Assembly (NCBI GenBank): GCA_003140075.1
Contig: PLIO01000268.1
Location: 1-59,535 of the forward strand
Source of the DNA: Acidobacteriaceae bacterium
GTDB taxonomy: Bacteria; Acidobacteriota; Terriglobia; Terriglobales; Acidobacteriaceae
Reading direction: 5' to 3'
DNA: 59,535 nucleotides
Shown here piece after piece: positions 33,423-41,942 of the stretch. Made by a program: the position numbers and the translations under genes. Under the pieces are notes generated by a model. The model worked only from the letters and a program-made list of their open reading frames with translations. It was not told the DNA's origin and did no database searches. Position 1 is the first letter of the stretch. Each line of letters starts with the position of its first letter.

Positions 33423-34077
33423 CGGTGCGGCGAATGTAGTTCGCTTCCAACTGCTCGGGCGTTACAGTCTCACGCGACTGAATCTTGCGCCAGCCCAGCC
33501 GGGCAACCGCAATGGCTGAGATTGGCGGCAGAGTTGAGACTGACAGCCCGGTTGCCGCAGCCGCCTCGGCAAGAGCAGCGTCCGGGGTCACGACCATCCA
33601 TCCTTTCGCCTGAACAAGAAATTCACTTCTGGTCAGAATACGCTCCCGTGGAAACTGACCGGCTTTGGCCGGGATTTCGTACTCTCCCACGTAGACATCA
33701 CTTCGTCCAGCATCGAGCGCGGCCATGACTTTGCCCTGAGCGCCACTGGTAAAGACGCACACTTCCAGCAGCGATACCGCTGCGATCGGCTTGCCCAAGA
33801 TCTCAGCCAGAGCCTTGACCACCGCGAGGCCGATGCGGAGACCGGTGAAGGATCCCGGCCCCGAAGCGACGGCGAAAGCGCCGATGTCGCGTTTGTCGAA
33901 TCCCTGAGCGGTGAGCAGTTCGGCAATCTGCGGAACAAGTTGTGCGGAGAACGTGCCGCCGGCCAAGGGCACCGTCTCGATCAACTCCACGTCGTCACTA
34001 TCGGAGGATTTTTCTCCGGCTCGCGCCAGCGCGATGCTGCCCTGCTTGCCGGAAGTATCGATGGCGAGAAGAAGCAT
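33391..34077 (-). CDS. tsaB: tRNA threonylcarbamoyladenosine biosynthesis protein TsaB
   Basis: From ATG 34077 the product is 228 residues with the ASKHA motifs MLLLAIDTSGKQGSIAL and FAVASGPGSFTGLRIGLAVV. TsaB is the scaffold that activates TsaD in making t6A37 of ANN-decoding tRNAs. The start is chosen because homologues begin at this Met; an upstream in-frame extension has no similarity. It sits between the epimerase gene and rimI, all on the minus strand. Confidence 0.93.
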   Translation of the reverse strand: MLLLAIDTSGKQGSIALARAGEKSSDSDDVELIETVPLAGGTFSAQLVPQIAELLTAQGFDKRDIGAFAVASGPGSFTGLRIGLAVVKALAEILGKPIAAVSLLEVCVFTSGAQGKVMAALDAGRSDVYVGEYEIPAKAGQFPRERILTRSEFLVQAKGWMVVTPDAALAEAAAATGLSVSTLPPISAIAVARLGWRKIQSRETVTPEQLEANYIRRTDAEVLERIGS

Positions 34078-34084
34078 GAAGACC

Positions 34085-34477
34085 TTACTCCTCGACCAGT
34101 TCCAGCAGGACACCGCCCGCGCTCGACGGATGCACGAAAACATATTTATGCCCGCCCGCGCCAGTCTTGATTTCATCCGAGACCAGGCGAACGCCTTGTT
34201 TCTTTAATCGTTCGACAGCCGCTGGCAGGTCTGGAACGCGCAGACAAACGTGGTGCAGACCTTCACCACGTTTGGCGATGAATTTCGCGATCGTGGAAGT
34301 TTCCGAGGTCGCTTCCAACAACTCCAATCGGCTCTCGCCCACCGGAATCATGACCACCCGCACCTGCTCCTGTTCTACCGTTTCTTCGGGAGAGATGCTC
34401 AGGCCCAGCTTCTCGTAGATCGACTTCGCCGCTCCGAGCGACTTCACCGCGATTCCGATGTGATCGATTTCAGCCAT
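34085..34477 (-). CDS. mce: Methylmalonyl-CoA epimerase
   Basis: The 130-residue VOC-fold protein shows two betaalphabetabetabeta halves: IDHIGIAVKSLGAAKSIYEK with metal His, VVMIPVGESRLELLEATS with metal Glu, GEGLHHVCLRVPDLPAAVER with metal His, and GVLLELVEE ending in the fourth ligand. It interconverts (2R)- and (2S)-methylmalonyl-CoA. The adjacent meaB gene supports a propionyl-CoA/methylmalonyl-CoA route, although the mutase itself is not in the window. Confidence 0.92.
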   Translation of the reverse strand: MAEIDHIGIAVKSLGAAKSIYEKLGLSISPEETVEQEQVRVVMIPVGESRLELLEATSETSTIAKFIAKRGEGLHHVCLRVPDLPAAVERLKKQGVRLVSDEIKTGAGGHKYVFVHPSSAGGVLLELVEE

Positions 34478-34493
34478 CAGCGTTTCCCCACGC

Positions 34494-35446
34494 TCAGCTT
34501 TTCCCTTTGTTGGCGGCGATCTCTTCCACTAGCGTATAGGGATCGCGCTTGTGCTCGGCCACTTCCGCTGCCAGCCGTGCGAGGTTGCCGTTTTCTAATT
34601 GTGTCCGCGCCTTTTCCAGCAAAGCGTCGCGCAGCATCTCGATTAGACGTTCTTTCCAGTTCTCGACGCTCTTGTTGAGCGACAGATCTTGATTCTGAAG
34701 ATAGTTCTCGTAATCTGAAATCGCGCCCGCAAGTTCTTCGATTCCCACTCCCTGGCTGGCGACGGTCTTGACGATCGGCGGAGTCCAGCCATCGTGGCGC
34801 ATAGCCAGCGATTGCAGCGAGCGAATCTCGCGCTCTACGTGCTCCGCTCCGTCGCGGTCGCTTTTGTTGACGACGAAGATGTCGGCAATCTCCATAACGC
34901 CAGCTTTGATGGTTTGCACATCGTCGCCCATGCCCGGCACCAGTATCAAAATCGTGATGTCGGCCAGCCGCACGATATCCACTTCATCCTGGCCCACGCC
35001 TACGGTCTCGATCATGATGAGGTCGCGCCCCGAAGCGTCCAGCACAGTAGTTACGTCGGCAGTGGTGCGAGCCAGCCCGCCCAACGAGCCGCGCGTCGCC
35101 ATGCTACGAATGTAAATTCCGGGATCGGAGAAATGTTCCTGCATGCGAATGCGGTCGCCGAGAATCGCTCCGCCAGTGTAGGGACTGGTCGGGTCCACGG
35201 CGATAATGCCCACGGTGTGGTTATCCTTCCGATAGAAACGGGCCAACTGATCGACCAGTGTGCTCTTGCCCGCGCCCGGCGGCCCAGTCAACCCAAGGAC
35301 GTGCGCCTTTCCGCTGTGCGGAAACAACGCCTTCAGCAGCTCGGACCATCCCGGTGCGCGGTTCTCCACGGTCGAGATGGCGCGAGCCAGCGTGCGCACG
35401 TCGCCCGCGCGGAGCTGCTCGATCCAGGTCTGGATGGTAGGGTTCA
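34494..35446 (-). CDS. meaB: Methylmalonyl-CoA mutase-associated GTPase MeaB
   Basis: The G3E-type GTPase has LARAISTVENR near the N-terminus, Walker A GLTGPPGAGKSTLVDQL, IIAVDPTSPYTGGAILGDRI, ETVGVGQDEVDI and NKSDRDGAE. MeaB gates cofactor loading of adenosylcobalamin-dependent methylmalonyl-CoA mutase. The start is uncertain: TTG 35446 fits homologue length (about 316 residues) but lacks a ribosome site; ATG 35555 and 35612 would add 36 and 55 residues. Those longer frames overlap the promoter of the divergent toxin-antitoxin operon. Confidence 0.9.
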
Positions 35447-35552
35447 AGCGATCAGTGTAAAGCAGGTATTGAAAAGCAGGAAATAGTGCTTTCGCTATTT
35501 CTGCATTAATCTCAGGACGACCCGAACGGCTATCCTCTGGATGCACTATGGT

Positions 35553-35588
35553 CATACCCACATTCATACTATTGTTCATACCTATGGA
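35553..35588 (+). promoter_or_regulatory. Three CATAC iterons at exact 12-bp spacing (candidate antitoxin operator)
   Basis: CATAC begins at 35553, 35565 and 35577, giving three direct repeats of a 12-bp unit. The last one starts at the end of the -35 box of the toxin-antitoxin promoter. Ribbon-helix-helix antitoxins often bind such phased repeats to repress their own operon. Confidence 0.55.
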
Positions 35589-35600
35589 AGGTGTTATGAT
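35572..35600 (+). promoter_or_regulatory. Sigma-70 promoter of the MazEF operon
   Basis: TTGTTC (35572-35577) and TATGAT (35595-35600) are 17 bases apart. The start of transcription would be near 35607, about 30 bases before the antitoxin ATG. Confidence 0.6.
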
Positions 35601-35635
35601 GGCCTTAATCAAAACTTAGGAGTCCGGGAATCGTC

Positions 35636-35908
35636 ATGCCCAAGTCGAGCACAGCACACAAGGAAAAGAAGACATTCTCGCTTTCCCGTCAATCGGTGAT
35701 GTACCTGGAAGCCTTGCGTAAGGAAAGACGAAGCAGGTCCATGTCGTCGATCTTGGAAGATCTCATTCGGCAACAGCAACAAGCAAGAGAGATGGAGCGC
35801 ATCTCAGCCTCAGTCACGCGCTACTACGATTCGCTTACCCCTGAGGAGATCGCGGAAGATCGCGCTTGGGGCGACTTTGCCGCAACCCAATTTCCAAGCG
35901 AGGACTAG
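35636..35908 (+). CDS. Antitoxin of a MazEF-type module (ribbon-helix-helix-like)
   Basis: The 90-residue protein has a basic N-terminus (KEKKTFSLSRQSVMYLEALR) with a beta-strand plus helix arrangement like ribbon-helix-helix antitoxins, MSSILEDLIRQQQQAREMER as the second helix, and an acidic C-terminal tail (TPEEIAEDRAWGDF) of the kind that blocks MazF. It ends two bases before the toxin start. CATAC iterons overlapping the promoter are its likely target for autorepression. Confidence 0.8.
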   Translation: MPKSSTAHKEKKTFSLSRQSVMYLEALRKERRSRSMSSILEDLIRQQQQAREMERISASVTRYYDSLTPEEIAEDRAWGDFAATQFPSED

Positions 35909-35910
35909 CC

Positions 35911-36267
35911 ATGAAGCGAATGCCGTTGCGTGGTGAAATTTGGTACGTCAAGCTCCCCTCTGATCCGCCAGAAAAATCCGCAAGGCCGGTGATCATTGTT
36001 TCCCTCGATGCCAGAAACCGACATTCGGGTGCCAGCACAGTGCTCGTGGCGCCCTTGACGGGCTCCGTGGAAAGAGACTTCGAGACACACATCCGGCTTT
36101 CTCCAGGAGAGACCGGCCTTCATCCCTCCAGCATCCGCTGCGAAGATCTAACAGTCGTGAAAAAAGAGTTTCTAGTCGAACCAAAATCTCCACTACGCAC
36201 CTTGAGCAACACTCGAGTGTGCCAGATAGCAGATGCGGTGCGGATCGCGATGGGCTGTCCGAAATGA
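35911..36267 (+). CDS. mazF: MazF/PemK-family mRNA interferase toxin
   Basis: From ATG 35911 the product is 118 residues: LRGEIWYVKLP (N-terminal strand), ARPVIIVSLDARN with the catalytic-type Arg, TVLVAPLTGS, LHPSSIRCEDLTVV and the C-terminal helix VCQIADAVRIAMG. MazF toxins cut single-stranded RNA at short sequences. It follows its antitoxin by two bases. A longer in-frame start inside the antitoxin gene has no similarity and is rejected. Confidence 0.9.
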   Translation: MKRMPLRGEIWYVKLPSDPPEKSARPVIIVSLDARNRHSGASTVLVAPLTGSVERDFETHIRLSPGETGLHPSSIRCEDLTVVKKEFLVEPKSPLRTLSNTRVCQIADAVRIAMGCPK

Positions 36268-36297
36268 TTCCCTGAGCCACGCTGTATTCAGGCTGTA

Positions 36298-36963
36298 TTA
36301 ATGTGCCGAGAGGACTCTCTCTAAAGTCGTTCGGACTTCAGACAACGCTTCAGAAATCTGCTCCGAGCGGTAAGTGAACTCTCCACCATGGGCGGCGTCG
36401 TTTCGCATTTTGGCCACCGCCTCAAGACGCTTGGCTTCGAATTCCGTCAAGACTCCAACATCCATCGCCTTGAGCTTAACGATGATGGGACTCAACGTCT
36501 CCTTTGGACCGACCTCCAACCCGGCAGCTCTCGCCCGGTTCTTTAACCCCTCTTCAAGCGCCGCGCCCGCCAAGACCGCAGCCGCCCGTTCATATCCATG
36601 CTTGAGCAAGTAATCCGCCTGGTCAAGCAATCCCTCAAAAACAGCGGCGGATACGGACAGATGATATTCCACCGCGAGACCTAACGAATATTCGTCCTTT
36701 GCTGATTTGAGCACTCCGAGCGCTGCGCCTACGACCATGACTCCCGCGACGCTGGGTCTTGTCCAAAGCTCGAACTGGTTGACAAACCGATTTGTAGATA
36801 CTGAGAGCTTGTCGAGAAGGTTTAGACAACTGGTTATCCACCGAGCAAGGGAAACTGAATCGACAGGACCTCCCTTTGCTTTCGTAGATTCCTCAAATAC
36901 CCGCTCTCCCTCCGCGATGAGTTCATCGAGGCGTCGAAGAATTAGTGGATTTCCGTTCACCAT
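36298..36963 (-). CDS. HEPN-like protein of unknown function next to MazEF
   Basis: The 221-residue, mostly helical protein has a C-terminal half that resembles HEPN/DUF4145-type domains: KHGYERAAAVLAGAALEEGL, then FEAKRLEAVAKMRNDAAHGG with an RX4H motif (Arg187-His192) of the kind that is catalytic in HEPN ribonucleases. A hydrophobic stretch at 72-86 (VAGVMVVGAALGVLK) may be buried or membrane-near. It converges with mazF. No nucleotidyltransferase partner adjoins it. RNase activity is inferred only from the RX4H motif; the protein may instead be a non-catalytic HEPN scaffold. Confidence 0.6.
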   Translation of the reverse strand: MVNGNPLILRRLDELIAEGERVFEESTKAKGGPVDSVSLARWITSCLNLLDKLSVSTNRFVNQFELWTRPSVAGVMVVGAALGVLKSAKDEYSLGLAVEYHLSVSAAVFEGLLDQADYLLKHGYERAAAVLAGAALEEGLKNRARAAGLEVGPKETLSPIIVKLKAMDVGVLTEFEAKRLEAVAKMRNDAAHGGEFTYRSEQISEALSEVRTTLERVLSAH

Positions 36964-37047
36964 TTGACGGCTCCCTCTGCCAGCAGATAGGTTTTGACCT
37001 TAGCCCCGAACCCCTTGCGATAAGTGAGAGGAAACCATGGCCAACAC

Positions 37048-37292
37048 ATGGACATGATTCCGCTGAAGCCGGAGCGAAAGGCACGACCGGAAGAATACGC
37101 CAGATGGCGAGGCCAGGAACCTCTGCGGCCCTCGACGAAGCTCTGGCCGCCTATCTCGAGTGGGAGCGCCAGGACTTCGCAGAAGCGGTCGAGGGCATCG
37201 GTCGCGGTTACGAGGATCTGAGAGCCGGACGCACCAGACCGGCCACCGAGTTTCTCGCCGACCTCCACCGCAAGCATGACCTCCGATGCTGA
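37048..37292 (+). pseudogene. Frameshifted antitoxin relic (RHH/ParD-like)
   Basis: The first part (MIPLKPERKARPEEYARWRG from about 37054) reads in one frame; the second part (AALDEALAAYLEWERQDFAE, then YEDLRAGRTRPATEFLADL) continues in the next frame. Together they match the layout of small type II antitoxins, with the junction near 37115-37125 consistent with loss of one base. No toxin gene follows; the acyl-CoA dehydrogenase gene begins on the other strand 10 bases later. I read this as a decayed antitoxin; a start further into the second frame (ATG 37104) could still give about 62 residues. Confidence 0.65.
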
Positions 37293-37302
37293 AAGCGCGA
37301 CG

Positions 37303-38445
37303 CTAGTCTTTCAGTAACTGCCGCGCAATCACCAGCCGCTGAATCTCGCTGGTCCCTTCGCCGATGGTGCAGAGCTTCACATCGCGGTAATACTTCTCGG
37401 CGGGATAGTCTTTGATGAACCCGTACCCACCGTGAATCTGCACGCCCTCGTTGGCGCATCTCACCGCGACCTCGCTGGCGTAGAGTTTAGCCATGGATGA
37501 TTCCAGCGTAGTCTTCATGCCAGCGTCTTTCATCGATGCCGCGCGCATGGTGAGCAGGCGGGCAGCGTCAATTTCCGTGGCCATGTCGGCCAGCTTCCAC
37601 TGGATCGCCTGGAACTCGCCGATGGCTTTGCCGAATTGCTTGCGTTCTTTCGAATAGTTCAGCGCGGCCTCGTATGCGCCCTGCGCCATGCCGAGCGACA
37701 GAGCGGCAATCGAGATACGTCCGCCATCGAGCACGCGCATGGCGTCGATGAAGCCGTCGCCTTCCTTGCCCAGCAGATTCTCCGCCGGAATCACGCAGTC
37801 CTCAAAAATCATCTCCGCCGTGTCGCTGGCGCGCAGGCCAAGCTTGTTTTCTTTCTTGCCGGGACGAAATCCCTTGGTATCTTTCTCGACGATGAACGCG
37901 GAAAGGCCATGGGTATTGGCGGCACGGTCAGTCACGGCGATCACGACGATTGCATCGGCATAGTGGCCGTTGGTGCAGAAAGTCTTCGTACCGTTAAGGA
38001 CCCAGTTGCTGCCGCGGCGCTTTGCGGTCATGCGGGCGCTGCCCGCGTCCGATCCGGAAGAAGGCTCAGTCAGTCCCCATGCGCCGATGAATTCGCCGGT
38101 TGCAAGTTTGCTGACGTACTTCTTCTTTTGCGCCTCGTCGCCAGCGAGGAAGATGTGATTGGAACAGAGCGACGTATGCGCCGCGACGATGATGCCCACC
38201 GAGCCATCCACGCGTGACAACTCTTCGATGGCGATGACGTATTCCACATAGCCCATGCCCGCGCCCGCGTATTCGGCGGGGAAAACTGTTCCCAACAAGC
38301 CAAGCTTGCCCAGTTCTTTGATGGTAGCCAGCGGAAACTCGCAGGCCTCGTCCCACTTCATGACGTTGGGCGCAATCTCGCGCTCGGCGAACTCGCGGAC
38401 GCTCTTCTTCAAATGCTGCTGCTCGTCACTGAGTTGAAAATCCAC
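37303..38445 (-). CDS. Acyl-CoA dehydrogenase
   Basis: The 380-residue flavoprotein is full length: [38 protein letters not shown] (flavin site), [20 protein letters not shown], and [20 protein letters not shown] followed by [18 protein letters not shown] with the catalytic Glu of the GEGT segment. It introduces the 2,3 double bond into acyl-CoA; the closest types are short-chain or branched-chain enzymes, but chain length is not certain. It stands alone on the minus strand; electron-transfer flavoprotein genes are not in the window. Confidence 0.93.
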   Translation of the reverse strand: MDFQLSDEQQHLKKSVREFAEREIAPNVMKWDEACEFPLATIKELGKLGLLGTVFPAEYAGAGMGYVEYVIAIEELSRVDGSVGIIVAAHTSLCSNHIFLAGDEAQKKKYVSKLATGEFIGAWGLTEPSSGSDAGSARMTAKRRGSNWVLNGTKTFCTNGHYADAIVVIAVTDRAANTHGLSAFIVEKDTKGFRPGKKENKLGLRASDTAEMIFEDCVIPAENLLGKEGDGFIDAMRVLDGGRISIAALSLGMAQGAYEAALNYSKERKQFGKAIGEFQAIQWKLADMATEIDAARLLTMRAASMKDAGMKTTLESSMAKLYASEVAVRCANEGVQIHGGYGFIKDYPAEKYYRDVKLCTIGEGTSEIQRLVIARQLLKD

Positions 38446-38644
38446 GACTCCTCCGCCCGAGGCGACCGGTTTTTTGATTAGAACATAGCGGCGGGCAGGG
38501 AAAAAAGTTACCTCAGGGGCGTGCAGGCGAAAGCATGGAAAGCCGCGCCAGCATTGGCGATCTCAAGCACAAAAGCCTTCAGCCCAACCGACCGTATGGT
38601 CTGGCTGCAAACCAAGTGTGACGAATTCTTCGCATCGCCGCAGC

Positions 38645-39832
38645 CTAACGAGCGATTTCATTAGCCAGAATGAATCTCTCGAACACTTCGTTCGAAAGCA
38701 ATCGCCCGCGCGGGGACAAGTGGACGAAGTCGCCTTGCTGCTCCATCAGCCCGCTGGCGATGAACTCCGCAATCGTAGCGCGAGCGTTATCGATTGCTTC
38801 ATCGCCGAATTTCGCGGCGAATTCACGAAGGCTAACGCCATGTGTCAGCCGCAACCCAAGGAAAAAACTTTCCTCCAACGCTGCCTGACATGAGACCACA
38901 GTCCTCGGCAACTCCGCCGCGCTCATGTACTGTTCCAGGGAGTCCGGGGGCGCGAACCGCAGGGCGTCGATGCCGGGCGAGGCGGAAGCCAGCATCGAGT
39001 GCGCGTCCATGCCAAAGCCGAAGTAGGGCTGCCGCGTCCAATATTTTAAATTGTGGCGTGATTCGAAGCCGACGCGCGCGAAGTTGGAAATCTCGTATTG
39101 CGCGACACTCACGTCACTGAGTCGTTCGCAGGCCGCGAGATAGAAATCCGCCACGGTTTCTTCATCCGGCACGAAGTGCGCGTGGTAGCGTGTGCCGCCA
39201 GCCAGCAATTCTCGACCCAGCCGCGAATCTTCATCGACTTCGAGCATGTAGACGCTCACATGCGGTGCGCCGGTCGCGATGGTTTCCGCCAGAGAAAATT
39301 CCCAACTTTCAGCAGTCTGGTGGGGCAACCCGGCGATGAGATCGATATTGATGTTCGTAATTCCAGCCGCACGCAGGCGAGCAATGTCCTCCAGCACGGT
39401 CGCGCGCTTGTGCAGACGGCCGACCGCGGCCGCCTCCTGGTCCACGAACGACTGCACGCCGAGGCTCACGCGGTTCACGCCGCAGTGCAGGAGGCTTTCC
39501 AAGACGGGGCCGGTCAGCGTGCCGGGGGCGCATTCGACCGTGACTTCCGCATCGGGACTTACTTCGAACTGCCGTCGCAGCGTGGCGAAGATTCGCTCCA
39601 ACTGCGTGGGATCGAGAACGGTCGGCGTACCTCCGCCCAGATAGATGGAATCCGCCGCGCGATCGAACTGCCCACCCATTTTCGTCGCAACCTGCGGGGC
39701 GTTCTCAATGTCAGCACAAACGCGATCGACGTAGCGCTGGAAAACCGCTCGCGAGAACACATCGGAGGCGAAGTTGCAATAGCTGCACTTGGTGCGGCAG
39801 AACGGAACGGAAATGTAAATGCCTGCGGGCAC
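38645..39832 (-). CDS. hemW: Radical SAM heme chaperone HemW
   Basis: The 395-residue protein has the HemW cluster motif CRTKCSYC (Cys12, Cys16, Cys19), GGGTPTVLDPTQLERIF, VNRVSLGVQSFVDQEAAAVG, INIDLIAGLPHQTAESWEF and the C-terminal HemN_C domain (ESFFLGLRLTHGVSLREF). HemW binds heme and delivers it to respiratory enzymes; the CX3CX2C spacing separates it from true HemN (which has an extra Cys). It is monocistronic and divergent from the ABC exporter gene. Confidence 0.93.
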   Translation of the reverse strand: MPAGIYISVPFCRTKCSYCNFASDVFSRAVFQRYVDRVCADIENAPQVATKMGGQFDRAADSIYLGGGTPTVLDPTQLERIFATLRRQFEVSPDAEVTVECAPGTLTGPVLESLLHCGVNRVSLGVQSFVDQEAAAVGRLHKRATVLEDIARLRAAGITNINIDLIAGLPHQTAESWEFSLAETIATGAPHVSVYMLEVDEDSRLGRELLAGGTRYHAHFVPDEETVADFYLAACERLSDVSVAQYEISNFARVGFESRHNLKYWTRQPYFGFGMDAHSMLASASPGIDALRFAPPDSLEQYMSAAELPRTVVSCQAALEESFFLGLRLTHGVSLREFAAKFGDEAIDNARATIAEFIASGLMEQQGDFVHLSPRGRLLSNEVFERFILANEIAR

Positions 39833-39962
39833 TCTGCCATTATCCCATCTGCGTGCCAGCGGCTGATCGGGAAAGCTTTTCCATCCTCAGCTCTGCCTTG
39901 GCATCCATATTTGAAGTACCCTGTTATCAGCGCCACTGCACTAACCGAACGCCAAGAAACCG

Positions 39963-41942
39963 ATGTCCCAGGAAGAAGAAGTATTAGGCAAAGCCTATGA
40001 CAGCCGCCTGATGGCGCGGCTGCTGAAATATCTGCGGCCCTACCGCTGGCAGGTGGCGATTGCGCTGGTCTCGATTGTCCTGAAGTCGTTTGCCGACGTG
40101 CTTGGCCCCTATCTCACCAAGGTGGCGATTGATCGCTACCTGGCGCCCACAAAGGGGGCATCCTCCGGCATATGGAGTTGGCTCAGCCCGAACGCCATCA
40201 CCGGCATCGCGCAGATCGCGGCCATCTACGTTGGACTGCTGGTCTTCAGCTTCCTGCTGGAGTTCCTGCAAACCTATTACATGCAATGGACCGGCCAGAA
40301 AGTGATGTTCGATCTGCGCCGCCAGATCTTCCGCCATTTGCAACGCCTGCACGTTGCCTTCTTCGACAGAAATCCCGTTGGACGGCTGGTGACGCGCGTC
40401 ACGACTGACGTGGACGCGTTGAACGAAATGTTCACCTCCGGCGTAGTGTCGATTTTCGAAGACCTGTTCGTGCTCTTCGGCATTCTGGGCGTGATGCTGT
40501 GCATGAACTGGAAGCTGGCGCTGATCACGTTTGCCGTGCTGCCGTTTATCGTGGTGGCGACCAAGATTTTCCGCGACCGGGTGCGCGATTCCTACCGGCG
40601 TATCCGCGTCGCCATCGCGCGCATTAATTCTTACCTGTCGGAACACATCAGCGGCATGGTGGTGCTGCAGCTTTTCAATCGCGAGCGCAAAGCTTACAAG
40701 CGCTTTTCGGAGATCAATCGCAGCCACATGGACGCGTATAAAGACGCGATCATGGCTTACTCGGTTTATTACCCCGTCGTCGAGGTTCTCTCTGCCATCG
40801 CGATTGCCTGCGTGATCTGGTTCGGCGGCGGCGACGCGATGCGAAATGTTCGCGCGGACAGTGTTGCAGTCAGTTTCAACTGGAGAACGCTGGTTGCATT
40901 CCGCCTGATACCGACCGTGGCGTCGCTCGGAGTGCTGGTGGCGTTCATTCAATACGCTCTGCGATTCTTCCGGCCGATCATGGACTTCAGCGAAAAATAC
41001 AACATCCTGCAATCGGCCATGGCGGCCAGCGAACGCATCTTTAAACTGCTCGACACGCCGGTGCAGGTGGTTTCTCCTGCGATAACCAAGCGGCCTGAAG
41101 GGCCCGGTCGCATTGAGTTCGAACACGTCTGGTTCGCTTATCGCGACACGCCGGAAGAATCTGGGAACGACCATGAGGGGGCATCCGGGGGGACGACCGG
41201 CCCGGACTGGGTCCTGCGTGACGTAAGCCTTGTGATCGAACCCGGCGAGACCGTGGCCATCGTGGGCCACACCGGCACGGGGAAGACCACGCTTATCTCG
41301 CTGCTGCTCCGCTTTTACGACGTGCAGAAAGGCGCGGTCAGAATCGATGGCGTTGACGTCAAGGATATGGACCTCACCGACCTGCGCGGCCGCTTCGGCG
41401 TGGTGCTGCAGGATCCATTTCTGTTCAGTGGCACGATTGGTGGAAATATCCGGCTCGGCACAAAGCGTATTAAGGACGCGGACGTCGAGCAGGCGGCCGA
41501 GGATGTGAACCTCGCTGACTTCATTCGCGCGCTGCCGAAAGGTTTCGACGAAGAAGTGCGGGAGCGTGGCTCGACGCTTTCCACTGGACAGAAGCAGCTT
41601 ATCTCGTTCGCGCGGGCGCTGGCCCACGAACCGAAGATTCTGATTCTCGACGAAGCTACTTCGAGCGTGGACACTGAAACCGAATTCCGCGTGCGCGACG
41701 CGCTCAACCGCATGGTCGAGGGACGCACGTCGCTGATCATCGCGCACCGGCTTTCGACGGTGCAGCGCGCCGACAAGATCATCGTCATGCACAAAGGGCA
41801 GGTACGAGAGATGGGCACGCACCAGCAACTGCTGGCCCAGCGCGGGATTTACTTCAAGCTTTACCAGCTCCAGTACAAGGATCAGGAGTTGAGCGTGGCG
41901 CGGGCACCGCTTCCCGAGGTCACTGCCAGCGCGGATGACTAG
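39963..41942 (+). CDS. ABC exporter, fused membrane and ATPase domains (MsbA/MdlB-like)
   Basis: The 659-residue half-transporter has six membrane helices in the first 340 residues and an ATPase domain with Walker A VGHTGTGKTTL, signature LSTGQ (a known variant of LSGGQ), Walker B ILILDEATSSVD and the H-loop IIAHRLST. Two in-frame extras are visible relative to close relatives: about 27 residues near 287-313 (around RADSVAVSFNWRTLVAFRL) between helices 5 and 6, and about 15 residues (ESGNDHEGASGGTTG) before the A-loop partner strand. A lipid or drug exporter role is inferred; it does not adjoin other LPS genes. Confidence 0.9.
   Translation: MSQEEEVLGKAYDSRLMARLLKYLRPYRWQVAIALVSIVLKSFADVLGPYLTKVAIDRYLAPTKGASSGIWSWLSPNAITGIAQIAAIYVGLLVFSFLLEFLQTYYMQWTGQKVMFDLRRQIFRHLQRLHVAFFDRNPVGRLVTRVTTDVDALNEMFTSGVVSIFEDLFVLFGILGVMLCMNWKLALITFAVLPFIVVATKIFRDRVRDSYRRIRVAIARINSYLSEHISGMVVLQLFNRERKAYKRFSEINRSHMDAYKDAIMAYSVYYPVVEVLSAIAIACVIWFGGGDAMRNVRADSVAVSFNWRTLVAFRLIPTVASLGVLVAFIQYALRFFRPIMDFSEKYNILQSAMAASERIFKLLDTPVQVVSPAITKRPEGPGRIEFEHVWFAYRDTPEESGNDHEGASGGTTGPDWVLRDVSLVIEPGETVAIVGHTGTGKTTLISLLLRFYDVQKGAVRIDGVDVKDMDLTDLRGRFGVVLQDPFLFSGTIGGNIRLGTKRIKDADVEQAAEDVNLADFIRALPKGFDEEVRERGSTLSTGQKQLISFARALAHEPKILILDEATSSVDTETEFRVRDALNRMVEGRTSLIIAHRLSTVQRADKIIVMHKGQVREMGTHQQLLAQRGIYFKLYQLQYKDQELSVARAPLPEVTASADD

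Noticed and set aside
39984..41828. 614-codon minus-strand frame
   Set aside because: It lies wholly opposite the ABC exporter gene and is His/Gln/Arg-rich without motifs, a GC-bias shadow.
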